Positions 8,648 to 17,290 are shown, numbered from the stretch's first letter. The stretch: 64,000 bases of DNA from Alkalihalobacillus sp. LMS39 (GCF_022812285.1 NZ_CP093300.1:3472001-3536000), one strand, 5' to 3'. Translations and numbers: made by a program. The notes: generated by a model from the sequence alone, not told the origin.

Positions 8648-9601
8648 TTACATTCTGATGCTTGCTTCTGTTAAAATTTCACAACGCTTAGACTCTTTTA
8701 TATGCGCCATTAATTTCAGTAAGGCTTTATCTTTTTTCTTCGCTTCAATCATGACATCAACCTGATCTGCTGTAATATTCTCTAGAAAATGTAACAGCCT
8801 TTCATGATTAATAAAATCGTGATGTCGTTTATCCATATCTCCTTCTTTTGGGCTAGACATATGAATTTTTATTGGTAGTGGACTATTTGCCCATGTTTCT
8901 TTTATTCTATCCCATAATTCAAAAATAGGCTCTTCGCTTGGATTTAAATCATGATGATGTAAGTCAAGAACAACAGGGATCCCAAGTTTTTCACCTAAAT
9001 ATAACGCATCATTAATATGATAAATAGTATCATCATTTTCTAGTAGTAACATTTGGCTTAACGACTCAGGAATTTTCGAAAAATTTTCAATAAACGTTTC
9101 TAATCCTTCCATTTTGCCATTTTTACTTCCACCTATATGCAAAACACAACGATGTTTTGGATCAATGTTCATTCCTTTTAATAATTTATAGTGATATAAG
9201 AGCGTTTGCATCGACCGTTGTGTTATTTCTTTCGATTGACTATTAAGAACAACAAAATGGTCTGGATGAAAATCTACTCGCATTTGTTCTGCATGGACAA
9301 ATTCCCCAAGCTGTTTCAACTCTGCCGCTATTGCCTTTTCATATTTCCATCCTTCTGTATAAGGATGATTAACTAAAGGGACAAGCTTAGAGGAAAAACG
9401 AAAAAATTCAATTTCATGTGCTTTGTTATGCTTTAATAAACGTAGTGTATTTTCTATATTTGATTTTGCAATTCGCTCTAAGCGCCCTAAACCTGCTTCT
9501 TGGTTAGATAGTGTTGCAAACTGTTTTGCCGTCATTGTTTGAGAAGGAGAAGCATTCTTTACCATTTCACTCATCGCTACATATCCAAATCTTACAATCA
9601 C
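8648..9601 (-). CDS. uvsE: UvsE, UV DNA damage endonuclease
   Basis: 317 aa, the normal length. TIM-barrel UVDE family enzyme that nicks DNA 5' to UV photoproducts, an alternative to nucleotide excision repair. Family segments are RFGYVAMS (4-11), RFSSKLVPL (about 67-75), FHPDHFVVLN, CVLHIGG, LLENDD and VVLDLHHH; these supply the His/Glu/Asp metal ligands. The start is GTG with AGAGG upstream. In spore formers uvsE often contributes to spore UV resistance. No LexA-type operator was seen upstream. Confidence 0.93.
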   Translation of the reverse strand: MIVRFGYVAMSEMVKNASPSQTMTAKQFATLSNQEAGLGRLERIAKSNIENTLRLLKHNKAHEIEFFRFSSKLVPLVNHPYTEGWKYEKAIAAELKQLGEFVHAEQMRVDFHPDHFVVLNSQSKEITQRSMQTLLYHYKLLKGMNIDPKHRCVLHIGGSKNGKMEGLETFIENFSKIPESLSQMLLLENDDTIYHINDALYLGEKLGIPVVLDLHHHDLNPSEEPIFELWDRIKETWANSPLPIKIHMSSPKEGDMDKRHHDFINHERLLHFLENITADQVDVMIEAKKKDKALLKLMAHIKESKRCEILTEASIRM

Positions 9602-9704
9602 ACCGTTCGCCTCTTCTCTTTGTTCACCTTACTTTCATTTGACATCGAACAAATTACCTTCTATAATTTCCTCGATTGTATTTATTAAGAAAGAGGGTGA
9701 CGCT

Positions 9705-10466
9705 TTGAATTTTGTTACATTTAATCCGTTTCGAACAATTGGTATTCCCAATGTAAAATATGTGAAACCAGAGCATATGTTTGAAGAACGAGAAAAAATT
9801 GATGCTGCTGATATTTGTTTATATCCTGAAAATTGGCAAGTGAATGCTCTCGTTTATGGGATGAAGAAAAAAATATTCCCGAGCATCCAATCTATTCAGC
9901 TCGGTTTTAATAAAATTGAAGTAACTCGAGCACTATGGAGTGTATGTCCAGAACATGTCCCAAAAACCGTCATTTTAGGACGAAATGATGCGAATATTAA
10001 TAAAGTGTTTACGATGTTTCCTTTTCCATTTGTTGCAAAAGAAATAAGAAGCTCAATGGGTAAAGGTGTCTTTCTTATTGAAAATCAGTCGCAATTTTAT
10101 GAATATGCCGAAGCTAACCCTTATTTCTATGTTCAAGAGTTTTTACCGATTGAACAAGATTTACGGATTTGTTTTGTTGGCGATAAAGTCGTCACAGCAT
10201 ATTCCCGTAAAAATGACAGAAATTCATTTCGAAATAATGTGGCTCAAGGTGGGCAAATCTCCTTTGACAATATTCCAACACATGCGATTGACCTCGTGGC
10301 GAAAACAGCACGTGAACTCGGAATTAATCACGCTGGATTTGATGTTGTCATCGCAGGAGGAAAAGCTTATTTCTTAGAATTTAATATACTTTTTGGAAAT
10401 CAAGGATTTCAACAAGCGGGTATTTCTGTTGAAAAAATCGTACACGACTATTTACTTTCGTTATAA
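9705..10466 (+). CDS. RimK-type ATP-grasp enzyme
   Basis: 253 aa from TTG at 9705, chosen because AAGAGGGTGA lies just upstream and the family core starts here (NFVTFNPFRTIGIPNVKY). The ATP-grasp fold shows FPFVAKEIRSSMGKGVFL (ATP-binding Lys and Gly-rich loop), YVQEFLP, DLRICFVGDKVV and the Mg-binding FLEFNILFGNQGF. Such enzymes ligate a carboxylate to an amine via an acyl phosphate; the substrate is unknown. It is divergent from uvsE and convergent with a lipoprotein. Confidence 0.85.
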   Translation: MNFVTFNPFRTIGIPNVKYVKPEHMFEEREKIDAADICLYPENWQVNALVYGMKKKIFPSIQSIQLGFNKIEVTRALWSVCPEHVPKTVILGRNDANINKVFTMFPFPFVAKEIRSSMGKGVFLIENQSQFYEYAEANPYFYVQEFLPIEQDLRICFVGDKVVTAYSRKNDRNSFRNNVAQGGQISFDNIPTHAIDLVAKTARELGINHAGFDVVIAGGKAYFLEFNILFGNQGFQQAGISVEKIVHDYLLSL

Positions 10467-10922
10467 TTACTCTGTAATGTCGATCGTAAATTCTTCTACT
10501 AACTCATAAGGCCTTCCATCATTTTGGACAACTTCAATTTTTATTGTATGTTCTCCTTTTGGAAGGTCTTTAATAATAAATCCTGCTCTATAAATGGAGT
10601 CCACATACGCCCCATTAATGTATAGCTTTATATGGCCTTCTCCATCGACATGTGCGGCACCTGCATTTTGCTTAGAAAAATGAAAATCATGGATGAAACA
10701 TTCAATATATAAATCATTTTGTTTCACTTCATGCCCAATTTCCATTTTTCTTGATTCATTCCTTGTTGTTACCTTCACAACGCCGTTCGATTGAAAAGGG
10801 ATGACACGATAATGATGGGCTGTTTGTTCATGTTCAGGAACTTCCTCCCCACATGCAAAGATTAAAGGAGCAGAAAACAAGAATATGCCCCCTATTATTA
10901 CAATACAGTATAGATTCTTCAT
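10467..10922 (-). CDS. Secreted lipoprotein, unknown function
   Basis: 151 aa from ATG at 10922 (GGAGGG upstream). A signal peptide with lipobox LIFAC places Cys24 as the lipid-modified residue, so it is anchored outside the membrane. The mature part is beta-rich with an immunoglobulin-like look; GHIKLYINGAYVDSIY and DLPKGEHTIKIEVVQNDG resemble small extracytoplasmic beta-sandwich domains. His residues near the mature N-terminus could bind metal, but this is speculation. Its stop abuts the convergent ATP-grasp gene. Confidence 0.75.
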   Translation of the reverse strand: MKNLYCIVIIGGIFLFSAPLIFACGEEVPEHEQTAHHYRVIPFQSNGVVKVTTRNESRKMEIGHEVKQNDLYIECFIHDFHFSKQNAGAAHVDGEGHIKLYINGAYVDSIYRAGFIIKDLPKGEHTIKIEVVQNDGRPYELVEEFTIDITE

Positions 10923-10986
10923 TTTATCCCTCCACACACAGTTTCTCCTTTAGTGTGTACTTACTTTCAAATCTCATTCTTCCCAA

Positions 10987-11022
10987 TAAAAAAAACTCAT
11001 AGCAAACGCTAATGCTATGAGT
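10987..11022 (-). terminator. Terminator of ylbD-ylbE
   Basis: Perfect 10-bp stem ACTCATAGCA/TGCTATGAGT overlapping the ylbE stop, followed on the - strand by a T-run of nine. Confidence 0.9.
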
Positions 11023-11281
11023 CAGGTTGAGTTGGTTGTTGTCCTTGATTTGTTACCGTACTTTGTAACATTTGGATCATCATCATTGCTAAATTTAAAT
11101 TTCCTTGCAATCGTTCAATGCGTTGTGGAAACGTTTTACCATAAAATTGGTTTGCTTCTTGTTCTAATGTTGAGATGGAATGTGGCTCACGATTCAGTTT
11201 TCGATACCAATGCGGATGTTGCCGAACAAACTGACGCAACTCTGGTTTATTCGTTAATTGGATATAAACGTCTTTTCGCAT
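11015..11281 (-). CDS. ylbE: YlbE-like protein
   Basis: 88 aa from ATG at 11281; AGGAG lies about 10 bases upstream, whereas the earlier ATG at 11290 is too close to it. Small soluble protein of the YlbE family, function unknown. The conserved core is RQHPHWYRKLNREP and the C-terminus has a heptad-like helix. It follows ylbD by 17 bases and ends in the operon terminator. Confidence 0.88.
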   Translation of the reverse strand: MRKDVYIQLTNKPELRQFVRQHPHWYRKLNREPHSISTLEQEANQFYGKTFPQRIERLQGNLNLAMMMIQMLQSTVTNQGQQPTQPDS

Positions 11282-11298
11282 TGTGTGCATCTCTCCTA

Positions 11299-11769
11299 TT
11301 AATGTTGTCTAAAAGAAAAAGGATCTTCCTGTTGTGGTTGCTGTTGCGCTTGTTGGCCTTGCTGCTGGTTAGGTTGGCCTTGGAACGTTTGCATCAACGC
11401 TTGAACATTCGACAACACACCACTAAATTGAGTAATATGATGCTGTAAATCATTAATATTTATTTTCTTTACTAGGTCCATAATATTTAATTGATTGCTG
11501 TTTTCTTTCTCTTTATCAGATTCTGCCCCCTTGGATGTTTCTTTCTGTTCCTCCTCTTGTAATACTTTCTCTGAAGTTGCTTCTTTTTTCGAATACCCTT
11601 TTTTAAAAGACGCCCAATCTTCATGATCTGGTCCTAGTAATGTCCATTCTTCATACACGTCTTGCCAGGATTTCCTTCCTTCTTTCACTTCTTTCACTAA
11701 TAGTGGATGCTCTTTCACAAACTTCTTAAATTCCTGTACAGAAGGATGCAATGAGCGCTTTTTCCCCAT
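11299..11769 (-). CDS. ylbD: YlbD, putative spore coat protein
   Basis: 156 aa. The N-terminal FKKFVKEHPLLVKEVKEGRKSW segment followed by WEEWTLLG-like sequence (here YEEWTLLG) is characteristic of the YlbD coat family. The middle is strongly charged and the C-terminus is a Gln-rich tract (about 130-150), typical of coat-associated, possibly cross-linked proteins. AAGGAGG precedes the ATG. Cotranscribed with ylbE. I expect mother-cell expression from the family, but no convincing sporulation promoter was found upstream. Confidence 0.88.
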   Translation of the reverse strand: MGKKRSLHPSVQEFKKFVKEHPLLVKEVKEGRKSWQDVYEEWTLLGPDHEDWASFKKGYSKKEATSEKVLQEEEQKETSKGAESDKEKENSNQLNIMDLVKKININDLQHHITQFSGVLSNVQALMQTFQGQPNQQQGQQAQQQPQQEDPFSFRQH

Positions 11770-11974
11770 TTTTGTCCCTCCTTTGCTTATTACAAAATTC
11801 CATGCAAATTGTCTTCCCTACATTGTATAAAGATGCCCATTTTTTGGTGAGCCCATTTTTTAATTGCTTCTCTTTATCACTTTTTGTCCATGTTATGGAC
11901 ACACATGATTTGCGAATTATCTCGTTATGTTGCTATTATTAATAATGACTTTATGTAGAAGGGAAACGAATTAG

Positions 11975-12466
11975 ATGGATGTAAGTAAAGTAAGAGATCA
12001 ATTTGAAACATTCGTTCAGCACGCATCAGAAGAAGAATATAACGTACTATCAGCGATACTGACCGGACTACAACAAAAACAAGAAGGGAATTTTCGAACT
12101 TATTTATCGGCTATCACCGATGTTAAACCAAAACAATTAGAAAATGGTGACTATGAAATTTCATGCCCCATCCAGCCATTAATTGAAAACCCATTAAAAA
12201 TGGTCCATGGTGGGATGACAGCTACATTAATTGATAGTACAATGGGTGGCTTGTTAATATCAAAGCTCCCGGAAAACCAATCCGCTGTTACAGTAGAATT
12301 GAAAGTGAATTATATTCGACCTGGAATTGGTTCTCATCTTCGCTGTGTAGCTACTATCTTGCATCAGGGGAAACAGCTTTCTGTTGTTGAAGCAAAAGTA
12401 TACACTGATAAAAACCATCTTATTGCAACAGGTACAGGTACATTTTTTACCATTACAAAAAAATAG
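11975..12466 (+). CDS. PaaI-type hotdog thioesterase
   Basis: 163 aa. HotDog fold of the PaaI/acyl-CoA thioesterase family with the active-site motif VHGGMTATLIDSTMG (about 77-91; His-Gly-Gly-Met, then Asp) and the closing strand TVELKVNYIRP. Members hydrolyse acyl-CoA thioesters in the cytoplasm; the acyl group here is unknown. The next gene starts 10 bases after its stop with the ribosome site overlapping the gap, so the two are probably coupled. Confidence 0.87.
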   Translation: MDVSKVRDQFETFVQHASEEEYNVLSAILTGLQQKQEGNFRTYLSAITDVKPKQLENGDYEISCPIQPLIENPLKMVHGGMTATLIDSTMGGLLISKLPENQSAVTVELKVNYIRPGIGSHLRCVATILHQGKQLSVVEAKVYTDKNHLIATGTGTFFTITKK

Positions 12467-12476
12467 GGGGGGTTCC

Positions 12477-12857
12477 ATGTTGGTAGCCGCCATCGTTATT
12501 CCTATTCTATTTACGATTTTTTTATTTATCGTGAGGAAGGATAAAAAGAAATACAGAACTCAATGGGAAAATGTTGGGACAATTGGGGAAGAAACGAGTA
12601 TACGTGGAAAAGTATCCAAACAGATATCTGAAAGAAATCGATATTATCAGCATTTATACACCCGAAAATTAAGATTAACAGTAACTAGCGAGGAAGGGGC
12701 ACAATATGAGGTTATCTTTGAAAAGCCCATTAAAAATGACTTTGATTACTCCTTTCCACTTGGTACCTCTATTTATGCGTACGGTCAATGGATTGAACCA
12801 ACATTATTTCAAGCCAATCGAATCGAAAAGCGGGATATGCTCGAAAGGTTCAATTAA
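12477..12857 (+). CDS. Small single-pass membrane protein, unknown
   Basis: 126 aa from ATG at 12477, chosen because AGGGGGGG lies directly upstream; the frame is open further upstream inside the thioesterase gene. One N-terminal membrane helix (about 2-18) is followed by a basic stop-transfer (RKDKKKYR) and a cytoplasmic beta-rich domain. It carries no motif I recognise. Position and spacing suggest cotranscription with the thioesterase. Confidence 0.7.
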   Translation: MLVAAIVIPILFTIFLFIVRKDKKKYRTQWENVGTIGEETSIRGKVSKQISERNRYYQHLYTRKLRLTVTSEEGAQYEVIFEKPIKNDFDYSFPLGTSIYAYGQWIEPTLFQANRIEKRDMLERFN

Positions 12858-12883
12858 CCTTATGCACATCCCGCTTTTTTGTT
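12829..12883. terminator. Terminator between the 12477 gene and the TM2 gene
   Basis: Stem AAAGCGGGATATGC/GCACATCCCGCTTTTTT enclosing an inner AAGGTT/AACCTT hairpin; overlaps the gene end. Confidence 0.8.
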
Positions 12884-12889
12884 CGTCTT

Positions 12890-13114
12890 TCATCCACCGG
12901 ATGCATTTATTTTTTCTGCTTGTTTATATGCATCGACCATTCCCCATATCCATAAAATTGGCGTAGTAATAAAGCCAATAATAATAAACATAAGTAGTCC
13001 AGAAATAAAATAAGCGATAATAAACGCAATTCCCTTTGCAATTTGCCCATTATAAATTTGACCTAATCCAGCAAAGAAAAAACTTAACACAGCAGCAAGC
13101 CCAGCATTTTTCAT
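12890..13114 (-). CDS. TM2-domain membrane protein
   Basis: 74 aa from ATG at 13114, with AGGGGGAAAATC upstream; an in-frame start at 13150 lacks a ribosome site. Two membrane helices follow the TM2 pattern: AAVLSFFFAGLGQIYNGQ, then GIAFIIAYFI, and a final IWIWGMVDAYKQAEKIN. The Gly-x-x-Gln-x-Tyr motif and the aromatic WGMVDAY are diagnostic. Function unknown. Confidence 0.85.
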   Translation of the reverse strand: MKNAGLAAVLSFFFAGLGQIYNGQIAKGIAFIIAYFISGLLMFIIIGFITTPILWIWGMVDAYKQAEKINASGG

Positions 13115-13189
13115 GATTTTCCCCCTGACATGTGTTTGAAATTTACTCAATAATAAATTAATGATACTCAGAGGGAATTTAGAACGTAT

Positions 13190-14290
13190 TTAATTTAAAA
13201 ACTGCCATGGTGTCATAAAATTTTGCGTATAATACAACTCATGTACCCCTACTCCTAAATGGGTAAACTCATCACTTAATAAATTCACGCGATGTCCCTC
13301 ACTATTTAACCAGCCCTCAACTGCGGCAATTGAATCTACATAATTTGCTGCAATATTTTCTCCAGCTGTTTGGTACTTTACGTTCCCTTCTTGAAGCCTA
13401 TCGACTAATTCTCCATGACGAGGTGATTCATGAGAAAAAAATTCATTTGTACTCATATCCTCGCTATGACCATAAGCAACAGAAGCAATTTTTTCATCCC
13501 ATTCCAATGGAGGTTTTTCGTGAAGATAGCGTATCGCATTTGTAATATCGAGAATTTGTTGCTCTGCTCCTTTTTCAATGGCTTTCCACTCTTCTTCTGT
13601 CGGTTCTTCTACCATTGGTAAGGATCCACGATAAGTAAGCGCATATGGACGTTGTTTTAGTAACACATCTCCTTTGATATATCGAACACTCGATAGCTGC
13701 TGTGTAAATGTATCAAAATATAGTTGAATATAATTTCCTTTATACTCAATAAGTGGTTGGGTTTGCAATTCCTCATCATTTAACTCAAAACGAAAAGATG
13801 CTCCTTCAGCATGGATCGCTACTTGGTCAGTAATGTCCACATAACCCATTATGTCATTGTAATCTGTTCCACTTACAAACGGGTCACTAGCAATTGATCG
13901 ACCAATCCCGTAAATCGTGACGACTTCATCCTGTTGTATACCTACTTGGATATAACCATCATCTTCAACATAATATATCCACCAATCATATCCATATAAT
14001 GAAGGGTCAATTCTCTTCGGTTCCCCTAATTGTTTCACAACTTCCTCCGTGGATTCTCCGAGTAATACATCTAATGTAAATTCAAGATTATCATTTTCTC
14101 CTTCAAGTTCGTCTTCCATTTTCACTACAGGTTCCACTTGTTCCTCTTCATGAGGAATAATAAGTTCAGCAAGTTGTTCGATGTTTTCCTTTTCGCTTTG
14201 TTCAGTTGTCAAAATCGGCCATACAAATACCAATGCCACAAGTAGAAAAAGCGAACACATTGTTACAACCCCACAGCCTAAACGATTCAT
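13190..14290 (-). CDS. ylbC: YlbC, exported CAP/SCP-domain protein with CAP-associated N-domain
   Basis: 366 aa. An N-terminal membrane anchor or signal (about 8-28) is followed by a Glu-rich linker (30-70), a CAP-associated N-terminal domain (about 72-215, starting with LGESTEEVVKQLGEPKRID) and a CAP/SCP domain (about 245-360). CAP motifs are visible: HSEDMSTNEFFSHESP, AGENIA, WLNSEGHRVNLLS and YYTQNF. The family is extracytoplasmic, and some members act in spore or cell-wall biology; a B. subtilis-type role is not proven. The acidic linker is pronounced. Confidence 0.9.
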   Translation of the reverse strand: MNRLGCGVVTMCSLFLLVALVFVWPILTTEQSEKENIEQLAELIIPHEEEQVEPVVKMEDELEGENDNLEFTLDVLLGESTEEVVKQLGEPKRIDPSLYGYDWWIYYVEDDGYIQVGIQQDEVVTIYGIGRSIASDPFVSGTDYNDIMGYVDITDQVAIHAEGASFRFELNDEELQTQPLIEYKGNYIQLYFDTFTQQLSSVRYIKGDVLLKQRPYALTYRGSLPMVEEPTEEEWKAIEKGAEQQILDITNAIRYLHEKPPLEWDEKIASVAYGHSEDMSTNEFFSHESPRHGELVDRLQEGNVKYQTAGENIAANYVDSIAAVEGWLNSEGHRVNLLSDEFTHLGVGVHELYYTQNFMTPWQFLN

Positions 14291-14421
14291 AAGATGCTCC
14301 TCTCTCTCTTTATAGTGTTGTTATGTAAGGTTCTCGCTCTTTCTTCGTATTCCTGCCAGGAAAATCTCATCCGACAATAATAGAATGGATACGTTGTAAT
14401 CAGACAAAAATCGAAGTCAAT

Positions 14422-14518
14422 ATAAAGAAAAATGCGTGAGCGTCTTTTTTTAAAGCGATAGAATAAGCTTTCAAAGCATTACTGTTATACCAAAATTTTC
14501 ATACTCCCTCTTTTAAAA
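14422..14518 (+). repeat. Dispersed repeat, copy G
   Basis: TAAAGAAAAATGCGTGAGC, a shortened middle (the GAAGTGCGGAGCC block is missing), AATAAGCTTTCAAAGC, ACTGTTATACCAAAATTTTC and a terminal A-run. It lies upstream of ylbC and is followed at once by the hairpin at the left edge of the IS remnant. Confidence 0.8.
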
Positions 14519-14520
14519 AA

Positions 14521-15745
14521 AGAGTGCCTATAAGGCACTCTTCCCAGCCTGTCGACAAAGTCGACAGGCCATTTTTGATTAGTAGCCAGAATGCGGCTCT
14601 TCGACCTCGCTACCGGGATGGGGGGCACGCTTTCCACAGGAGTCGGCCCTCCCATCCCGTCCGCTTTTTCTAGTGGATATAAGAAGGTGGCTTCTCCTGA
14701 AATAAAGACAGATGCTCCGTTTTTTTCTATAATATAAGTGAAAAAAGGACAGGGGTGAATAGGTGATGATGTCAAAAAAGTTGGAAGATAAGCGAATGCA
14801 AATGGGGATGGTCTGGATTAGTTCCAGAAGACCATCTTGTTCATAAACTAAATCATGCGATTGAGTTTGATTTCATTTAGGATCTCGTGAAAGATCTGTA
14901 TTCTTCTGATAACGGTCGCCCTAGTATCGACCTTGTCGTGTTAGTAAAAATGGTGTTCATTCAATACATATTTGGCATAGGATCGATGCGTCAAACGCTC
15001 AAAGAAATAGAAACAAACGTCGCTTATCGATGGTTTTTAGGCTTTGGATTGGATGATAAGATCCCGCACTTCTCTACGTTCGGAAAGAACTATGCTCGTC
15101 GCTGTAAATGCTGGATACAAAACGCCAAGTATTGCGAAGAAGCTTCAAGAAGAAGGGACAAGAGCGGTCATGCCTTACAAACGACCCATGACTCCTCCAG
15201 GCTATTTCCGAAAGCACGAGTTTGTCTATGATGAATACTACGATTGTTATATCTGTCCCGAAGAACAACTACTTCATTATCGGATAACGAACCGAGAAGG
15301 ATACCGGGAGTACATGTCTGATCCGAGAATTTGTCAGAACTGCCCTGCGCTTACCCAGTGCACAAAGAGTAAAGACCATAAAAAGCTGGTCTTACGCCAT
15401 ATTTGGCAAGATGCTTTGGAGGAAGCGGAGCACTTGAGACACACCGATATAAATAGGGAGATCTATGCAAGACGAAAAGAGACCATTGAACGGGTGTTTG
15501 CGGATCTCAAACAGAAGCATGGACTGCGTTGGACGAACCTAAATGGTCTCGAAAAAAATTCATTGCAGGCGATGCTTGTTTTTGCTGCCATGAACCTGAA
15601 AAAATTGGCCACATGGGACTGGAGGAACACTAAACCGACAGTGCCATCGCCGAAAAATCAATACAGAAAAACAAAAACGCCTTTGAGCATCATTTCTCAA
15701 AGGCGTTTTGTCTACGGTCTGAAAAGAGTGCCCATCAGGCACTTT
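14521..15745 (+). mobile_element. Decayed IS1182-family insertion sequence
   Basis: Matching ends are inverted. Left: AGTGCC-N5-GGCACTCTT then CAGCCTGTCGACAAA (14523-14561). Right, on the other strand: AGTGCC-N5-GGCACTCTT then CAGACCGTAGACAA (15704-15742). Between them lies a broken IS1182-type transposase. The remnant is about 1.2 kb against roughly 1.6-1.9 kb for full elements. The outer hairpins could instead be host terminators that the element inserted beside, so the exact borders are uncertain. A palindrome CCTGTCGAC/GTCGACAGG (14549-14569) and a GGGATGGG/CCCATCCCG hairpin lie in its left part. Confidence 0.75.
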
Positions 15746-15790
15746 TCCTCTCTTAATGATGAACTTCTGGACGTTCAGATATTTCACTAA
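14766..15790 (+). pseudogene. IS1182-family transposase, frameshifted and internally deleted
   Basis: The N-terminus starts MMSKKLEDKRMQMGM at 14766. The frame then shifts by one base near 14812 into GLVPEDHLVHKLNHAIEF, and a TAG at 14878-14880 interrupts the expected FI(Y)DLVKDLY. The same frame continues as DNGRPSIDLVVLVKMVFIQY to HFSTFGKNYARR. There, near 15095, a deletion joins it in a different frame to AVNAGYKTPSIAK and on to ETIERVFADLKQKHGLRW and AMLVFAAMNLKKLA. The catalytic central segment is therefore missing, so the protein must be inactive. No stop occurs before 15790, so the frame runs through the right end into ylbB antisense. Confidence 0.88.
15724..15745 (-). terminator. Hairpin after ylbB, shared with the right IS end
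   Basis: On the - strand AAAAGTGCC-TGATG-GGCACTCTTTT forms a compact hairpin with a T-run, nine bases beyond the ylbB stop. It can terminate ylbB and is also part of the inverted repeat pair of the IS remnant. Confidence 0.6.
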
Positions 15791-16181
15791 GCGCAAAACC
15801 AGCTTCATCACTTGAACTTGTATGAACCGCTAAATCACCAAGAGCCACAATCCCTACTAATTGATTGTTTTCCACAATCGGTAAACGGCGGATTTGTTTT
15901 TCTGCCATCATTTTAGCCGCTTCATCAATAGACATATCAGGTGTTGCCGTAATTAAATTCTCACTCATAATTTCAGTTACTTGAGTAGAATTTGGACGTT
16001 TTTCGGCCACACCACGAATAACGATGTCTCTATCTGTAATCATACCCATAAGCTGTTTCTCTTCACATATCGGGATGGCACCAACATTTAATTCTTTCAT
16101 CTTAACAGCGACTTCAAATACATTATCGACAGGTGTACAATATTCAACATTTGTAGTCATAACATCGCGTAAATGTTCCAT
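15753..16181 (-). CDS. ylbB: YlbB, paired CBS-domain protein
   Basis: 142 aa made of two CBS domains (about 8-60 and 72-125), which pair to bind adenosyl ligands such as AMP, ATP or SAM in other proteins. Visible features are VGAIPICEEKQLMGMITDRDIVIRG and RRLPIVENNQLVGIVALGDLAV. There is no effector domain, so it probably senses or binds nucleotides on its own; the partner is unknown. AAGGAGG precedes the ATG. An IS remnant sits directly downstream. Confidence 0.93.
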   Translation of the reverse strand: MEHLRDVMTTNVEYCTPVDNVFEVAVKMKELNVGAIPICEEKQLMGMITDRDIVIRGVAEKRPNSTQVTEIMSENLITATPDMSIDEAAKMMAEKQIRRLPIVENNQLVGIVALGDLAVHTSSSDEAGFALSEISERPEVHH

Positions 16182-16318
16182 TGAAATTCCTCCTTTTTAA
16201 TAACGTTCTCAGTTAGGATAACCAACAACGAAAAAGGACATTCTACAGCAAAGAAGTTGGTTTAGGTTTTAATTCTCATCCAATTAAAGGCTCGTCATAA
16301 AAGATTCACCAATAGACG

Positions 16319-16347
16319 TTGCATCTTCGGGTGTTTCATACTATCAT
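16319..16347 (+). promoter_or_regulatory. SigA promoter of ylbA
   Basis: TTGCAT (16319-16324) and TATCAT (16342-16347) with a 17-base spacer, about 40 bases before the ylbA start. Confidence 0.55.
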
Positions 16348-16388
16348 TATAGAAGTATAAAGCCGTATTTGCTCTAGGAGGGAAAAAA

Positions 16389-16742
16389 ATGAAGTTTGAA
16401 TCAATTGGTTTAGGTGATAAAGAATTTAAATTTTCAACATTGCAACACGCTGCTGAGTCTGCTGGGTTTATCCATGCAGGGCAATGGGATTATGAGCGAG
16501 TGACATTTGATTATAAAATGGCTTCGACTGAACATAACGTTACATATTTTTTACGTGTTCACGCTTATGCAATTGAAGGTGATATTCCTTCACCAGATGC
16601 TAAAGTGAAACTTCTTGATCCAATTTTAGGGAAGCATTACTATCCACATGGTGTCGAGTATGAAAACGAGGAGTTTCCAAATACAATTGTCACAAAAAGC
16701 AAGCAAAAGCTTGAACTGCTTAAAGAAAAATTAGATCAATAA
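16389..16742 (+). CDS. ylbA: YlbA, YugN-like family protein
   Basis: 117 aa soluble protein of the YugN-like family (B. subtilis YlbA 120 aa). Family features are WDYERVTFDYKM and the C-terminal LLDPILGKHYYPHGVEYENEEFP segment. Function unknown. AGGAGGG lies upstream of the ATG. It is divergent from ylbB and convergent with a lipoprotein gene, with which it shares a long perfect terminator. Confidence 0.9.
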   Translation: MKFESIGLGDKEFKFSTLQHAAESAGFIHAGQWDYERVTFDYKMASTEHNVTYFLRVHAYAIEGDIPSPDAKVKLLDPILGKHYYPHGVEYENEEFPNTIVTKSKQKLELLKEKLDQ

Positions 16743-16743
16743 T

Positions 16744-16788
16744 AAAAAACAAGTAACTTGAGAATATTCTCAAGTTACTTGTTTTTTA
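16744..16788. terminator. Bidirectional terminator between ylbA and the 16775 gene
   Basis: Perfect palindrome with arms AAAAAACAAGTAACTTGAGA and its complement, overlapping the stop of the - strand gene. Confidence 0.92.
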
Positions 16789-17227
16789 TTATGGTAATAA
16801 GACGAAAACTTTCTTCATATGGATAAAGTACATACGAAAGATCTAAATTTTCTGCTTCAACATGACCAAAACGGTCTGTTGTTTCTTCCACTTCAATCAC
16901 AGTTGCATAATATTCACCATGCTCATTTATTTGGATCTCACCAATGTCTTGTTCTAATACTTTAAGTGTTTTGCTGTTATCTTGCAGGTCGCTTACATAT
17001 CTACGAACAGCATGGTAAAAGGTTGTATTAGCGACTAAATACGGTTCAACATCATTGAATTTCCCACCGTTTACCGCATCAACTAATTGTTCTTTATATT
17101 CAACGATAAATTGGGCGACATCTTGTTCTTCTTCTTGGGATACGCTTGTTAACTCTCCTATGTCCTGGTTACAGCCAAATAACAGTAGTAATGGTACAAG
17201 AATTATAATTTGTTTCCATTGTCTCAT
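16775..17227 (-). CDS. Lipoprotein with NTF2-like (TcaA C-terminal type) domain
   Basis: 150 aa from ATG at 17227 (AAAGGAG seven bases upstream; an upstream in-frame start at 17269 lacks one). The signal peptide ends in lipobox LLFGC. The mature part (about 40-150) resembles the NTF2-like C-terminal domain found in TcaA-type proteins: FIVEYKEQLVDAVNGGKFNDVEPYL, then a strand-rich end. It is extracytoplasmic and its ligand is unknown. It lies 64 bases downstream of the Asp23-like gene. Confidence 0.75.
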   Translation of the reverse strand: MRQWKQIIILVPLLLLFGCNQDIGELTSVSQEEEQDVAQFIVEYKEQLVDAVNGGKFNDVEPYLVANTTFYHAVRRYVSDLQDNSKTLKVLEQDIGEIQINEHGEYYATVIEVEETTDRFGHVEAENLDLSYVLYPYEESFRLITIIKNK

Positions 17228-17290
17228 GTTTGTACTCCTTTTTGTAAGTCTATAAAAAGAGTAAAACAAACCATTCGAAACTGCAACTTT

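Noticed and set aside
13330-13621. + strand ORFs antisense to ylbC
   Set aside because: Shadows of the CAP domain coding sequence, without start signals.
15044-15790. Intact 248-aa transposase gene
   Set aside because: It is only the C-terminal part of an IS1182-type transposase; the N-terminal part lies in other frames upstream and the frame runs through the IS end into ylbB.
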